Part shown: in pieces, positions 45,023 to 54,172 of the stretch
How positions within the stretch are numbered: the first letter of the stretch is position 1
Layout: every line of letters begins with the position of its first letter
NCBI RefSeq assembly: GCF_001427105.1
Contig: NZ_LMGI01000002.1
Span: forward strand, 310,001-374,000
Direction of reading: 5' to 3'
DNA: 64,000 nucleotides
DNA from: Sphingopyxis sp. Root154
Lineage (GTDB): Bacteria; Pseudomonadota; Alphaproteobacteria; Sphingomonadales; Sphingomonadaceae
Translations under genes and position numbers: made by a program
Notes under the pieces: generated by a model
What the model was told of the DNA's origin: nothing
What the model saw: the letters and a program-made list of their open reading frames with translations, nothing else
The model's database searches: none

Positions 45023-45994
45023 ATGGCCCTTCCCCCGATTTTCGACCGCCTGCGCCTGCCCGTGATCGGCTCGCCATTGTTCATCGTTTCGGGACCCGAG
45101 CTTGTCATCGCGCAGTGCAAGGCGGGCGTCGTCGGCAGTTTCCCGGCGCTCAATGCCCGCCCGCAATCGCTGCTCGATGAATGGCTGCACCAGATCACCG
45201 AGGAACTCGCCGCGTGGGACCGCGCCAATCCCGACCGCTTGTCGGCGCCTTACGCCGTCAACCAGATCGTCCATAAATCGAACGACCGGCTGCTCGACGA
45301 CATTGCGACGTGCGAGAAATGGAAGGTGCCGATCACGATCACCTCGCTCGGCGCACGTGAGGAGCTCAATCAGGCGGTGCACGGCTGGGGCGGCATCACG
45401 CTCCACGACATCATCGACGACCGTTTCGCGCGCAAGGCGATCGAAAAAGGCGCCGACGGCCTGATCCCCGTCGCCGCGGGCGCGGGCGGTCATGCCGGCC
45501 GCCAATCGCCCTTCGCGCTGGTGCAGGAAATCCGCGAATGGTTCGACGGCCCGATCGCGCTGTCGGGCGCCATCGGCCACGGCCGCTCGGTCCTCGCCGC
45601 GCAGGCGTGCGGCGCCGACCTCGCCTATATCGGCAGCGCCTTCATCGCCACCGCCGAAGCCAATGCCGAAGACAGCTACAAAAACGGTATCGTCGAGGGA
45701 CGCGCCGGCGACATCGTCTATTCGAACCTCTTTACCGGCGTGCACGGCAACTATCTTCGCCAATCGATCGTCGCCGCAGGCATGGATCCCGACAATCTGC
45801 CCGAGGGCGATCTCAAGACGATGAATTTCGGCTCGGGCGGCAATACCAAGGTCAAGGCGTGGAAGGATATCTGGGGATCGGGCCAGGGCATCGGCCCAGT
45901 CACCGCGGTCCGCCCGGTCGCCGAATATGTCGCCGAACTCGAAGCACAATATTTCGCCGCGCGCCGCGAACTCGAAGCGAAGGTGCGCCTATAA
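45023..45994 (+). CDS. NAD(P)H-dependent flavin oxidoreductase (nitronate monooxygenase family)
   Basis: A 323-residue TIM-barrel FMN enzyme of the nitronate monooxygenase/2-nitropropane dioxygenase family. It has IGSPLFIVSGPELVIAQCKAG, VAAGAGGHAGRQSPFALVQEIR with the FMN-binding Gly/His motif, and SGAIGHGRSVLAAQACGADLAYIGSAFIAT for phosphate binding. The natural substrate may be a nitronate or a quinone. CGGAGAG precedes ATG 45023. It is followed by an unrelated lower-GC gene. Confidence 0.88.
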   Translation: MALPPIFDRLRLPVIGSPLFIVSGPELVIAQCKAGVVGSFPALNARPQSLLDEWLHQITEELAAWDRANPDRLSAPYAVNQIVHKSNDRLLDDIATCEKWKVPITITSLGAREELNQAVHGWGGITLHDIIDDRFARKAIEKGADGLIPVAAGAGGHAGRQSPFALVQEIREWFDGPIALSGAIGHGRSVLAAQACGADLAYIGSAFIATAEANAEDSYKNGIVEGRAGDIVYSNLFTGVHGNYLRQSIVAAGMDPDNLPEGDLKTMNFGSGGNTKVKAWKDIWGSGQGIGPVTAVRPVAEYVAELEAQYFAARRELEAKVRL

Positions 45995-46079
45995 GCCAAG
46001 CACCGACGCCGCTTGCTGGGCTGTTCAGCGATGTCTGGTTTGGGGTGGAAAAGAGACTTCCATCGGCTATGCTCACGCA

Positions 46080-46514
46080 ATGGTTGATTTTGCAGAGTGC
46101 AAGGTTTCGTTGTGGTTTATCGGAGATACGCTCGACCCTGACGAGTTAGCTCAACGGCTCGGGCAGCCATCCGATTATCAATGTCGCAAGGGTGAGGTCT
46201 ATCGTTCTAAAGACGGTCAGGAGATGGTGGCACGCACTGGCCGCTTCCAACTAACCACGGGGTGGCGGCCCGGCGAGCCAATGGAACGGTTGATAACGGA
46301 ACTGCTCGAAAAAGTTCCGGATGACGATTCTGTATGGGAAAGAATTAACACCGAGATGACGAGCGAGATCGTCTGCGGGGCTATTATGGACAGCGTAAAC
46401 GAAGAAACGGTGCTCTCGGCGGACACCCTTCTGGCGCTTGGCCGTCGTGGTTTGTCGCTCAACCTCGACATATACGACAGCGGCGATGGGCCGATCGCTT
46501 CTTCAGACGGCTGA
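46080..46514 (+). CDS. DUF4279 domain-containing protein
   Basis: A 144-residue protein matching DUF4279: VSLWFIGDTLDPDELAQRLGQPSDYQCRKGE, then TGRFQLTTGWRP and a C-terminal LSADTLLALGRRGLSLNLDIYDS. The function is unknown; relatives are often found near toxin-immunity loci, as far as I recall. GC content and third-position GC are clearly lower than in the neighbours, so recent acquisition is possible. No Shine-Dalgarno is clear before ATG 46080. It lies next to an AHH-nuclease cassette on the other strand. Confidence 0.78.
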   Translation: MVDFAECKVSLWFIGDTLDPDELAQRLGQPSDYQCRKGEVYRSKDGQEMVARTGRFQLTTGWRPGEPMERLITELLEKVPDDDSVWERINTEMTSEIVCGAIMDSVNEETVLSADTLLALGRRGLSLNLDIYDSGDGPIASSDG

Positions 46515-46574
46515 GATTAGGAAAAACCTGCCTCTTTAAAGCGTCCGCAACCGGTCGAAAGTCCGCGTTGCACG

Positions 46575-47051
46575 CTAAGCACCGAACAGCCTGTCGATCG
46601 CCTCGTCGAGATAGGGGCGGTCGACGAACAGCCGCATCGGGTCGCGCCGGTTGAGCCAGAAACCCGCGCCGTGCCGGTCGGTCAGGGCGCGGCGCGTCGT
46701 GTCCTGCAACAGGCGCAGGCGCATGGCGGCGGTGCGCCGTGCCATTCGCGGATCGGCCGGTGCGTGAAGCGCGAAATGTGCCCGGATCCGCTCGACCCGC
46801 GCCGCGATGACATCGTTATAGCCATGATGCGGCCCGCGGTGCAGCGCGTGACCGGACCGCAGCGCCACCGGCTCGCACGCGGGGAGCAGCAATCCGTTGC
46901 GACCGAAATGCTGGAGCGCGAAACCTTCGGCATGCAGTTGCTCGAACATCGCCGCCATTTGCGGGCGCTGGGTCAGGGCGATGGGGATCAGGTGATGGCG
47001 CTGGAACCCACTTTGCGGCGGCGGTGCGCCCTGCCATCCCCGCGGCTGCAT
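46575..47051 (-). CDS. AHH-type predicted nuclease
   Basis: A 158-residue protein with the HNH/Endo VII-like AHH signature: FQRHHLIPIAL (HH at 19-20), then GFALQHFGRNGLLLPACEP and SGHALHRGPHHGYNDVIAARV, with further histidines suited to metal binding. In other bacteria this domain is the toxin tip of polymorphic toxins. Here it is nearly the whole protein. ATG 47051 overlaps the stop of the upstream gene by one base (TGATG). It could be a cargo effector, a domesticated nuclease or part of a defence pair. Confidence 0.78.
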   Translation of the reverse strand: MQPRGWQGAPPPQSGFQRHHLIPIALTQRPQMAAMFEQLHAEGFALQHFGRNGLLLPACEPVALRSGHALHRGPHHGYNDVIAARVERIRAHFALHAPADPRMARRTAAMRLRLLQDTTRRALTDRHGAGFWLNRRDPMRLFVDRPYLDEAIDRLFGA

Positions 47052-47896
47052 CAACTATCGCGGCCGAACTCGACGATGACGGTCGACCTGTGGTCCGTGC
47101 TGCGCAAAGGCGGCAGCAGTTCAATCCATTCTCCCGCCTCCAGCCCGCGCATTGTCCGCGCATGCTGGACGGGGCCGTTGAGCATCATGTCGAGCGCAAG
47201 CCGCGACAGCCGCCGGACCATTTCGGCGACGGTCCAGCCGACGGGTATTCGCGCTTCCAGTTCCTGCCCCGCGAACAGCACCAGCCCCCGTGTTCCCATG
47301 CTGGCATCGGCGCCATTTTCGCGGCGCCGGAACGCGACGAGGTGCAGCACCGGCGGCATTCCGCTGGCCAGCATTTCGGCGATCGAAGCACGAAATTGCG
47401 GCGCATCCGACCACAGCCGCGCCGGCGACCAGAAGATATGGCTGGCATCGAACAGGTCGATCAGCAGCACCATCATCTTGAAGAATTCGCGCATTCGTGT
47501 CGGCTGCACGGTCGATGGCCCCGGCGCCCCATCGCGCTTGGGGTCACGCTCCGGGATAAAGACCCAGCACGCCCCGCTCTCGCGCCATCGTCGTGGCAAG
47601 CTGGCCGCAAGCAGGCTGGTCGACGGATGATCGGGATCGGCGAGGTCCAGCGCGGCATCGGCCGCGGGGCCGGCCAGAACCGACACCGCCCCGAACGTCA
47701 GACGGAAACGGGGTGCCGCGACCCGCGCGGCCAAATCGGCGCCGTCGCCGTCGACGCGCTCGGGCCGCAGCCCCATGCGGCGTAGCGCGGTTTCGACGGT
47801 ATCGCTCGAACCGCCCTGCATCGCCGTTCCGACGATCAGGGCAAAGGGTTCCGGTGGAACCGGCAGGATCAGAGCGTCAGGGTTGCCGACATCCAT
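47051..47896 (-). CDS. Unknown protein coupled to the AHH nuclease, weakly DUF4261-like
   Basis: A 281-residue cytoplasmic protein. The middle part, LLIDLFDASHIFWSPARLW followed later by TRGLVLFAGQELEAR, has some likeness to DUF4261, a domain seen in immunity-like proteins. The match is weak and I would not name a function. It is first in a two-gene run; its stop overlaps the AHH nuclease start. A 13-base dyad lies 29 bases upstream of its ATG at 47896. Confidence 0.6.
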   Translation of the reverse strand: MDVGNPDALILPVPPEPFALIVGTAMQGGSSDTVETALRRMGLRPERVDGDGADLAARVAAPRFRLTFGAVSVLAGPAADAALDLADPDHPSTSLLAASLPRRWRESGACWVFIPERDPKRDGAPGPSTVQPTRMREFFKMMVLLIDLFDASHIFWSPARLWSDAPQFRASIAEMLASGMPPVLHLVAFRRRENGADASMGTRGLVLFAGQELEARIPVGWTVAEMVRRLSRLALDMMLNGPVQHARTMRGLEAGEWIELLPPLRSTDHRSTVIVEFGRDS

Positions 47897-47924
47897 GCTA
47901 TTGCGCGGCCTTTTTTGGGTCGAC

Positions 47925-47937
47925 CTTGCATTGCAAG
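47925..47937. promoter_or_regulatory. Operator-like dyad upstream of the AHH cassette
   Basis: CTTGCA-T-TGCAAG is a perfect dyad of 6-base arms, 29 bases upstream of the first cassette gene's start codon, in the promoter position. Confidence 0.45.
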
Positions 47938-47985
47938 ACTTACCCCGATGTACAAACGCTTATTGCCCGATGTCGGAAAGTTAAC

Positions 47986-49947
47986 CTAGATCGCCACCTG
48001 GCTTCCCAGTTCGACGACGCGATTGGTCGGCAGGCGGAAATATTCCATCGCGCTTTCCGAATTGCGCAGCATCCACGCGAACAGCTTTTCGCGCCAGATC
48101 GGCATGCCGGGCTTGCTCGCCGCGATCAGCGTCTGCCGCGACAGGAAAAAGCTGGTTTCGAGCATCTTGAATTCGCCGCCACAACTCGTCACGCGGGTCA
48201 GCGCCTCGGGCACGTCGATCGGCTGCATGAAGCCGTAATTGAGCACAAGCCGATGGAACCCCTGCCCCAGATCCTCGAGCAGGCAGAATTTCTCCTCCTG
48301 CACGAAAGGCACGTCGGCGATCTTGATCGTGAGCAGGATGATCCGCGCGTGCAGGACCTTGTTGTGCTTGAGGTTGTGCAGCAGCGCGTGCGGCACGCCG
48401 TCGCTGCTTGACGTCATGAACACCGCGGTGCCCGGCACGCGCGTCGCGCTGTTCGCCGCCGACTTCACGAATACCGGGATCGGCATCGCGCCTTCGGCCA
48501 TCTCCTGCTGCATCAGCTTGCGACCGCGCGACCAGGTGGTGAGCAAGGTGAAGATGATGAGCCCGATCGCGAGCGGCACCCAGCCGCCATCGGGCACCTT
48601 GATCAGGTTCGCGCCGAAATACGCGATGTCGACGATGAAAAAGACCGCGAGCACCGGCAGCGCCTTCCACGCCGGCCATTTCCACAATGTGAAGAGCACG
48701 ACGCTGAGCAGGCAGGTGTCGATGAACATCGCCCCCGTCACCGCGATGCCATAGGCCGCGGCCAGGTTGCTCGACGATCCGAAGAAGAGCACGAGGATGA
48801 TCACCATCACCATCAGCCCCCAATTGACCATCGGGATATAAATCTGTCCCTGCGCTGAAGCACTCGTATGCTCGACGCGCAGACGCGGCATGAAGCCGAG
48901 CTGGATCGCCTGCTGGGTCAGCGAGAAGGCGCCCGAAATCACCGCCTGGCTGGCGATGATCGTCGCGAGGATCGCGAGGATGACGACGGGCACCTGCCAC
49001 GCCTCGGGCATCATCTGGAAGAAGGGGTCGGCGATCAGGTCGCTTCGCGGTCCCATGTCCGCCTCGAGCACCATCGCGCCCTGCCCCATATAATTGAGCA
49101 TCAGCGCCGGCAGCACGAAGGTCAGCCAGCTAAGCCCGATCGGCCCGCGCCCGAAATGCCCCATATCGGCATAAAGCGCCTCGGCCCCCGTCACCGCCAG
49201 CACGACCGCTCCGAGCGCGATGAAGGCGGTGAAACCATCGACGTAGAAAAAGCGCAGCGCGTTCACCGGATTCAGCGTCTCGACGATGATCCCCGGATGA
49301 TCGACGATATGGATCATGCCGAGGATCGCCAGCATCGTGAAATAAGCGAGCATGATCGGCCCGAACAGCATCCCGACCTTCGCCGTCCCGCGCGCCTGGA
49401 TCGCGAACAGCCCGATGAGGATCGCGAGCGCGATCGGCACGATATAGGGCTCGAACCCCTTGTTGACGTAGGTCAGCCCCTCGGTCGCCGAGAGCACCGA
49501 CATCGCCGGGGTGATCATGCTGTCGCCATAGAAAAGCGCGGTCGCGAACACCCCGAGCAGGATGATCGGCCATGTCCAGCGCTTCTCGCCCGACGACCGG
49601 CTGATCAGCGCGAGCAGCGCCAGGCTGCCCCCCTCGCCCTTATTGTCGGCCTTCATGATCGTGAGCACATATTTGAAGGTGACGACAAGCATCATCGACC
49701 AGAAGACGAGGCTGAGCACGCCATAGATGTGCAGCCGGTCGGCCTCGATCGGATGATGCCCGGCAAAGGTTTCGCGGAACGCGTAGAGCGGGCTGGTCCC
49801 GATGTCGCCGAACACGACACCGATCGCGCCGACGGCAAGCTTCAGCTTGCCATCGCTGTGATGCCCATGCCCGTAATGGGCCGTTTCGGCGCCGGCAGTC
49901 GCGGCGCCCGCGGCGCCGCCCGCCGCCTGTTGCGACTCAGCAGTCAT
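47986..49947 (-). CDS. kup: Kup-type potassium transporter
   Basis: A 653-residue KUP/HAK/KT low-affinity K+/H+ symporter. The N-terminus has [26 protein letters not shown], the family signature, followed by about 12 membrane helices to residue 460 and a soluble C-terminal domain of about 180 residues. It imports potassium through the inner membrane. The polar start ([11 protein letters not shown]) has a His-rich patch near 25-32. It is monocistronic, 39 bases after the end of the ccm operon on the same strand. Confidence 0.96.
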   Translation of the reverse strand: MTAESQQAAGGAAGAATAGAETAHYGHGHHSDGKLKLAVGAIGVVFGDIGTSPLYAFRETFAGHHPIEADRLHIYGVLSLVFWSMMLVVTFKYVLTIMKADNKGEGGSLALLALISRSSGEKRWTWPIILLGVFATALFYGDSMITPAMSVLSATEGLTYVNKGFEPYIVPIALAILIGLFAIQARGTAKVGMLFGPIMLAYFTMLAILGMIHIVDHPGIIVETLNPVNALRFFYVDGFTAFIALGAVVLAVTGAEALYADMGHFGRGPIGLSWLTFVLPALMLNYMGQGAMVLEADMGPRSDLIADPFFQMMPEAWQVPVVILAILATIIASQAVISGAFSLTQQAIQLGFMPRLRVEHTSASAQGQIYIPMVNWGLMVMVIILVLFFGSSSNLAAAYGIAVTGAMFIDTCLLSVVLFTLWKWPAWKALPVLAVFFIVDIAYFGANLIKVPDGGWVPLAIGLIIFTLLTTWSRGRKLMQQEMAEGAMPIPVFVKSAANSATRVPGTAVFMTSSSDGVPHALLHNLKHNKVLHARIILLTIKIADVPFVQEEKFCLLEDLGQGFHRLVLNYGFMQPIDVPEALTRVTSCGGEFKMLETSFFLSRQTLIAASKPGMPIWREKLFAWMLRNSESAMEYFRLPTNRVVELGSQVAI

Positions 49948-49986
49948 TGCGGGCCTTTAGACGAGCCTGAGCCTTTGTAATAGGTT

Positions 49987-50658
49987 TCAATTCGGGACGT
50001 CCGGCGCCGGCACGGCGGCCGGGGTTTCGGCGGGCAGTTGTGGCCCAAGTGCGTCACGCAATCGCGCAAGCCGCATCTCCAGATCGGGGCGCCACGGCGC
50101 ATCGGCCGGGCTGCGCGCGAGGAGCCGGCTCCACACCGTCTCGGCGCCTTTCAGGTCGCCGCCCTGCGCCAGCGCGAGGCCCGCGAAAAAGGGCGGCGCC
50201 GGATGCGACGGATCCCGCTTCGCCGCCTTGTCGAACGCCAGCGCCGCGGCGGGCGACATCACGCCGCCGCCATGCGCCGCCAGCGCATTGCCGAGCCCGA
50301 CCCACAGGTCGACATTATCGGGATATCTCTCCAATCCCTTTTCGAGTGTCTTCGCCGCGAGCTCGGTCTTTCCCGTCCGCGCGAAACCGTCGGACATGCC
50401 GAGCCACTGCGCCGCGGCACCAAAGCGTTCGGACATGCCTTGCCGCTGATCGGTCAGCGCTTTGCCGAAATTCTCGGGCTCCTCGCGCGCCGCAACGGGC
50501 TTGCCGGGCAGCGACGGATGGCCCTGCAACGCATAGCCCGCGAGCCCCAGCATCACCGCCGCCCCCGCCAGCGGCCGTGCCGCCGCGGGCAGTTTGCCGA
50601 GCCAGAAGATGCCGCCGATCGTCAGCAGGGCGGCGAGTACGACCCACAGCCAGATCAT
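49987..50658 (-). CDS. ccmI: CcmI-like TPR protein of cytochrome c maturation
   Basis: A 223-residue protein with two N-terminal membrane segments (residues 3-20 and 28-46) and a C-terminal periplasmic TPR domain (WLGMSDGFARTGKTELAAKTLEKGLERYP, ALAFDKAAKRDPSHP). CcmI holds apocytochrome c for the heme lyase CcmF/CcmH. It is the last gene of the ccm run, and ATG 50658 overlaps the ccmH stop (ATGA). The position in the operon supports the name more than the sequence does. Confidence 0.82.
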   Translation of the reverse strand: MIWLWVVLAALLTIGGIFWLGKLPAAARPLAGAAVMLGLAGYALQGHPSLPGKPVAAREEPENFGKALTDQRQGMSERFGAAAQWLGMSDGFARTGKTELAAKTLEKGLERYPDNVDLWVGLGNALAAHGGGVMSPAAALAFDKAAKRDPSHPAPPFFAGLALAQGGDLKGAETVWSRLLARSPADAPWRPDLEMRLARLRDALGPQLPAETPAAVPAPDVPN

Positions 50659-51089
50659 GCCGCATCCTCCCCGTCTTCGCTCTCGCCGCGGCGGAAACGG
50701 CCAAAGGCCAGCCATCCGCCGAGCGCGAGGAAGAGCAATGGTCCGAGCCAGAGCAGCGCCGTGGCGCCGTCGAACGGCGGGTCATAGCTGACCCAATTGC
50801 CATAACGCGCGACGAGCCATGTCTTGATTTCGGCCGGGCTCTCGCCCGCCGCGATCTTGCTGCGCACTTCGTGGCGCATATCGCCCGCGAGTGGTGCATC
50901 GGAATCCGCAATCGACTGCCCCTGACAGACGAGGCAGCGCAACTCTTCCATGAGCGCCTTCGCCCGCGCTTCCTGCGCCGGATCCTTGAGCTGCTGATAG
51001 GCATAGGGCGCGGGCGGCAGTCGGTCCTGCGCCGCCGACGGCAGCACCAATGCCCCGAGCAGGCAGAGAAGCAGGAGCCGGAGCGTCAC
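50655..51089 (-). CDS. ccmH: Cytochrome c maturation protein CcmH (CcmL)
   Basis: A 144-residue protein with a signal peptide, the redox motif LRCLVCQGQSIADS (C52, C55), and a C-terminal membrane anchor (LLWLGPLLFLALGGWLAF). CcmH reduces or presents the apocytochrome c thiols for heme attachment at the periplasmic face. The GTG start at 51089 overlaps the ccmG stop (GTGA), and its end overlaps ccmI. Confidence 0.95.
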   Translation of the reverse strand: MTLRLLLLCLLGALVLPSAAQDRLPPAPYAYQQLKDPAQEARAKALMEELRCLVCQGQSIADSDAPLAGDMRHEVRSKIAAGESPAEIKTWLVARYGNWVSYDPPFDGATALLWLGPLLFLALGGWLAFGRFRRGESEDGEDAA

Positions 51090-51616
51090 TTCATCGCCTC
51101 GAGCCTGGCGACAATCCCCGGCACCTGATCGGCAAGGATCACGCCCTGGATCTGCTCGCGAATGATGCCCTTGCCGTCGATCAGGAAGGTTTCGGGCACA
51201 CCCGACGACCCCAGCGCGATCTGGACGCTGCTCTGCATGTCCGACCCGATGCGGTCGAAGGGATTGCCATATTCGCGCAGGAACATCGCGACATCCTCGG
51301 GCCGGTCGCGGATCGCGATGCCGTCGATCGGAACGCCCGCGGCCTTGAGCGCCTCGAGCTGTGGCGCCTCGGCGCGGCACGGGATGCACCAGCTCGCGAA
51401 GACATTGACCAGCCGCGGCCGTCCGTCGGCAAGCTGGCTGCTCTTCAGCCCTTCCACTCCCGCCGTCGCGGGCGGCAGGTCGAACAGCGGCATCGGCTTG
51501 TCGATCCATTGCGACTGGATCAGCGTCTCGGCGGGCGTCACCAGCCGATAGATGAAGGCGCCGAACAGCAGCCCCATGATCGCCAGCGGTACAAAAAGGA
51601 CCCAGCGGTTCTTCAT
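51086..51616 (-). CDS. ccmG: Thiol:disulfide interchange protein CcmG/DsbE
   Basis: A 176-residue membrane-anchored thioredoxin-fold protein. There is one N-terminal helix (residues 5-25), then the active site ASWCIPCRAE (C77, C80) and GVPETFLIDGKG with the cis-proline. It supplies electrons to reduce apocytochrome c in the periplasm. ATG 51616 overlaps ccmF (ATGA); its stop overlaps the ccmH start. Confidence 0.96.
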   Translation of the reverse strand: MKNRWVLFVPLAIMGLLFGAFIYRLVTPAETLIQSQWIDKPMPLFDLPPATAGVEGLKSSQLADGRPRLVNVFASWCIPCRAEAPQLEALKAAGVPIDGIAIRDRPEDVAMFLREYGNPFDRIGSDMQSSVQIALGSSGVPETFLIDGKGIIREQIQGVILADQVPGIVARLEAMK

Positions 51617-53583
51617 GGCGCGAAACGCTCCTGTGATTTGCGGCTGCGGCGCGCGCGCCAGATGTTCAGCAACTGCGCGCGGCCGAGCAGCGACAGCGAT
51701 GCGCCGACGGCGATGAGCGCGCCGCCGAGCCAGATCCACCACACGAGCGGTTTCCACCACAGGCGGATCTGGTAGCGGTCGGCGCTGCTGTCGTCGCTCG
51801 TCACCGGCTGGCCCAGCACGGCATAAAGCTGTCCGCCCGGCCGCGTCAGCAGTGCTGCCTCGTTGGTCTCGGTCGGCGCGGTGCCCATCAGACCTGGGAA
51901 GGTGCGCGCCTCGGGGCGCATGGTGAAACTGCTACCCGAAGAGGCGGTCGCGACCAAGGTGCCCTCGATCGCGGTATAATTCGGCCCCGCCACCGGTTTG
52001 ACCCCTGCGAATTTTACCGCAAAATCGCCGATCTTGATCACCTCACCCGGCGCCGCGGCGACCAGCCGTTCCTTGATGAAGGCACTCTCGGCGCCCATCC
52101 CCGCAAGACAAACCGCGACGCCGAAATGCGCCACAACCATGCCCCAGGTCGCCAGCGGCGTGCGGCGCAGGTTGCGCCCCCACAAGGGCGCGAGGCTCGC
52201 GACTGCGACGACACCCGCGACGGTCATGCCGAGCAGCGGCAAAATGCCGACCTTGCCGCCGAACAGGACGAGGCCGAACAGAACCACCGCACCCGCGAAA
52301 ATCGCCAGCGGCAGCCTTGACCACAGCCGCTTCCCGTCATCCTTGCGCCAGCTCAGCAGCGGCCCCGCCACCATGACAAGACAGAGGATCAGCGCGAGCG
52401 GCCCCGCGACCTTGTTGTAATAAGGCGGGCCGACCGAAATCTTCTCGCCCATCGCCTCGGCGACGATCGGATAGAGCGTGCCGAGCAGGACGAGCGCGAG
52501 GATCGTCGTGAGCAGCAGATTGTTGATGACGAGCGAGCCTTCGCGGCTCAGCAGCGCGAACTTCTTGCCCTCGGCGACGCTCCCGGCACGCAGCGCGAAC
52601 AGCGTCAGCGCGCCGCCGATATAGATCGCCATCAGCGCGAGCAGGAAGGTCCCGCGCTCGGGATCGACGGCAAAGCTGTGAACGCTCGTCAGCAGTCCCG
52701 ACCGCACGATGAAGGTGCCGACCATCGACATCGAAAAGCCGATCACCGCGAGCATTACCGTCCACGCGCGCAGGGCATTGCGGGTGGCGGTCACCGCTAC
52801 CGAATGAAGCAAAGCCGCGCCCGCAAGCCACGGGATCAGCGAGACATTCTCGACCGGATCCCAGAACCACCAGCCGCCCCAGCCAAGCTCATAATAGGCC
52901 CAGTAACTGCCCGCGGTGATGCCGAGCGTCAGGAAAATCCAGCTGCCCAGCACCCACGGCCGCATCGCGCGGGCGAAGGCGGGTCCAATCTCGCGTGTGA
53001 TCAGCGCGCCGACGGCAAAGCTGAACGCGACCGACAGCCCGACATAGCCGACGTAAAGCGTCGGCGGATGGAAGGCGAGCCCGATGTCCTGGAGCAGCGG
53101 GTTAAGCCCCTGCCCGTCGGGCGGCGCCACCGGAAGCCGCTTGAACGGGTTCGACGAGAAGAGGAGAAATGCGAAAAAGCCGAGGCTCAGCGCCGCTTGC
53201 GCAGCCAATGTCGCGACCAGCGTGTCCTCGCGCAGCCGCTTTTCGAAAATCGCGATCAACCCGCCTGACAGCGACAGGATCATCAGCCAGAGCAGCATCG
53301 AGCCCTCATGATTGCCCCACGTCCCCGCGACCTTGAAGATCATCGGTTTCAAACTGTTGCTGTTGCGCGCGACCAGTTCGACCGACATGTCCGAGCGCAC
53401 GAACAGCGCGATCAGCAGGCCGAACGCCGCCGCGGTGAGCACGCCCTGCGCAACGCTCGCCGGCCGCACGAGCGCCGCCAGATCCTTCGGTCCCCCGCGC
53501 AGGAACAAGGTTCCCGCGACGAGCGACAGGCACGCGAGCGCGGCCGCGATCCACAGCAGGGCCAGACCGAGTTCGGCAATCAT
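51613..53583 (-). CDS. ccmF: Heme lyase subunit CcmF
   Basis: A 656-residue inner-membrane protein with about 15 membrane helices. The tryptophan-rich heme-handling motif WGGWWFWDPVENVSLIPWL is near residues 234-252, and SMVGTFIVRSGLLTSVHSFA follows. CcmF takes heme from CcmE and attaches it to apocytochrome c together with CcmH/CcmI. It overlaps ccmE upstream and ccmG downstream by four bases each. Confidence 0.97.
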   Translation of the reverse strand: MIAELGLALLWIAAALACLSLVAGTLFLRGGPKDLAALVRPASVAQGVLTAAAFGLLIALFVRSDMSVELVARNSNSLKPMIFKVAGTWGNHEGSMLLWLMILSLSGGLIAIFEKRLREDTLVATLAAQAALSLGFFAFLLFSSNPFKRLPVAPPDGQGLNPLLQDIGLAFHPPTLYVGYVGLSVAFSFAVGALITREIGPAFARAMRPWVLGSWIFLTLGITAGSYWAYYELGWGGWWFWDPVENVSLIPWLAGAALLHSVAVTATRNALRAWTVMLAVIGFSMSMVGTFIVRSGLLTSVHSFAVDPERGTFLLALMAIYIGGALTLFALRAGSVAEGKKFALLSREGSLVINNLLLTTILALVLLGTLYPIVAEAMGEKISVGPPYYNKVAGPLALILCLVMVAGPLLSWRKDDGKRLWSRLPLAIFAGAVVLFGLVLFGGKVGILPLLGMTVAGVVAVASLAPLWGRNLRRTPLATWGMVVAHFGVAVCLAGMGAESAFIKERLVAAAPGEVIKIGDFAVKFAGVKPVAGPNYTAIEGTLVATASSGSSFTMRPEARTFPGLMGTAPTETNEAALLTRPGGQLYAVLGQPVTSDDSSADRYQIRLWWKPLVWWIWLGGALIAVGASLSLLGRAQLLNIWRARRSRKSQERFAP

Positions 53584-54017
53584 GTCGTTGCCGGCGCCTT
53601 CATATTCTTCGGCATGTCGCCCATCTGCGGCGGCATATAGCGTTCGTCATGCTTGGCGAGGATGCGGTCGGCTACGAAAATCCCGTCGGCGCGCATCCGG
53701 CCGTCGGCGACCATGCCGCTCTCCTCGCCGAACAGGTCGGGGACGATGCCCTTATATTCGACCGGCACCGACGCCTTGCCGTCGGTCGCGACGAAGCGGA
53801 TGGTCAGCCCGTCGGCCTGCCGTTTGATGCTGCCCTTGGCGACCATCCCGCCCAGCCGCATCGGCTCATCGACTGCGGCCTTGCCGCCCTCGATCTCGAC
53901 CGGCGTACGGAAATAGGCGGCTTCGTCGCGCAATGCGCTCGCCGCGAGCACACCCGCGCCCGCGACACCGCACAGCGCGACCAACGCCAGTATCAGCCGT
54001 TGATGTTTGGCCTTCAC
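53580..54017 (-). CDS. ccmE: Heme chaperone CcmE
   Basis: A 145-residue protein with one N-terminal membrane anchor (residues 8-27) and a periplasmic OB-fold. The heme-binding His123 and Tyr127 are in LAKHDERYMPP. It carries covalently bound heme from CcmC to CcmF. The GTG start at 54017 overlaps the ccmD stop (GTGA). Confidence 0.96.
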   Translation of the reverse strand: MKAKHQRLILALVALCGVAGAGVLAASALRDEAAYFRTPVEIEGGKAAVDEPMRLGGMVAKGSIKRQADGLTIRFVATDGKASVPVEYKGIVPDLFGEESGMVADGRMRADGIFVADRILAKHDERYMPPQMGDMPKNMKAPATT

Positions 54018-54169
54018 TTGCGGTCCTTTCGCAGCGCGTCGCTGCGCTTTTCGGCCTTTTTCATCGCGCGCCAGCTGGCCCACAGCACCGCGCCGGTCAG
54101 CACGGCCGTCAGCCCATAGGCCGCGGCGACAAACGCCCATTGCCCGCTCCCGCTAATCACCCCCGTCAC
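54014..54169 (-). CDS. ccmD: Heme exporter accessory protein CcmD
   Basis: A small protein of 51 residues (GTG 54169, with AAGGGGA upstream) or 48 residues (GTG 54160). It has one membrane helix, FVAAAYGLTAVLTGAVLWASW, given here only up to its core, and a basic cytoplasmic tail (MKKAEKRSDALRKDRK). This is the CcmD layout. CcmD helps release holo-CcmE from CcmC. It lies exactly between ccmC and ccmE, and its stop overlaps the ccmE start. Confidence 0.88.
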   Translation of the reverse strand: MTGVISGSGQWAFVAAAYGLTAVLTGAVLWASWRAMKKAEKRSDALRKDRK

Positions 54170-54172
54170 GCG

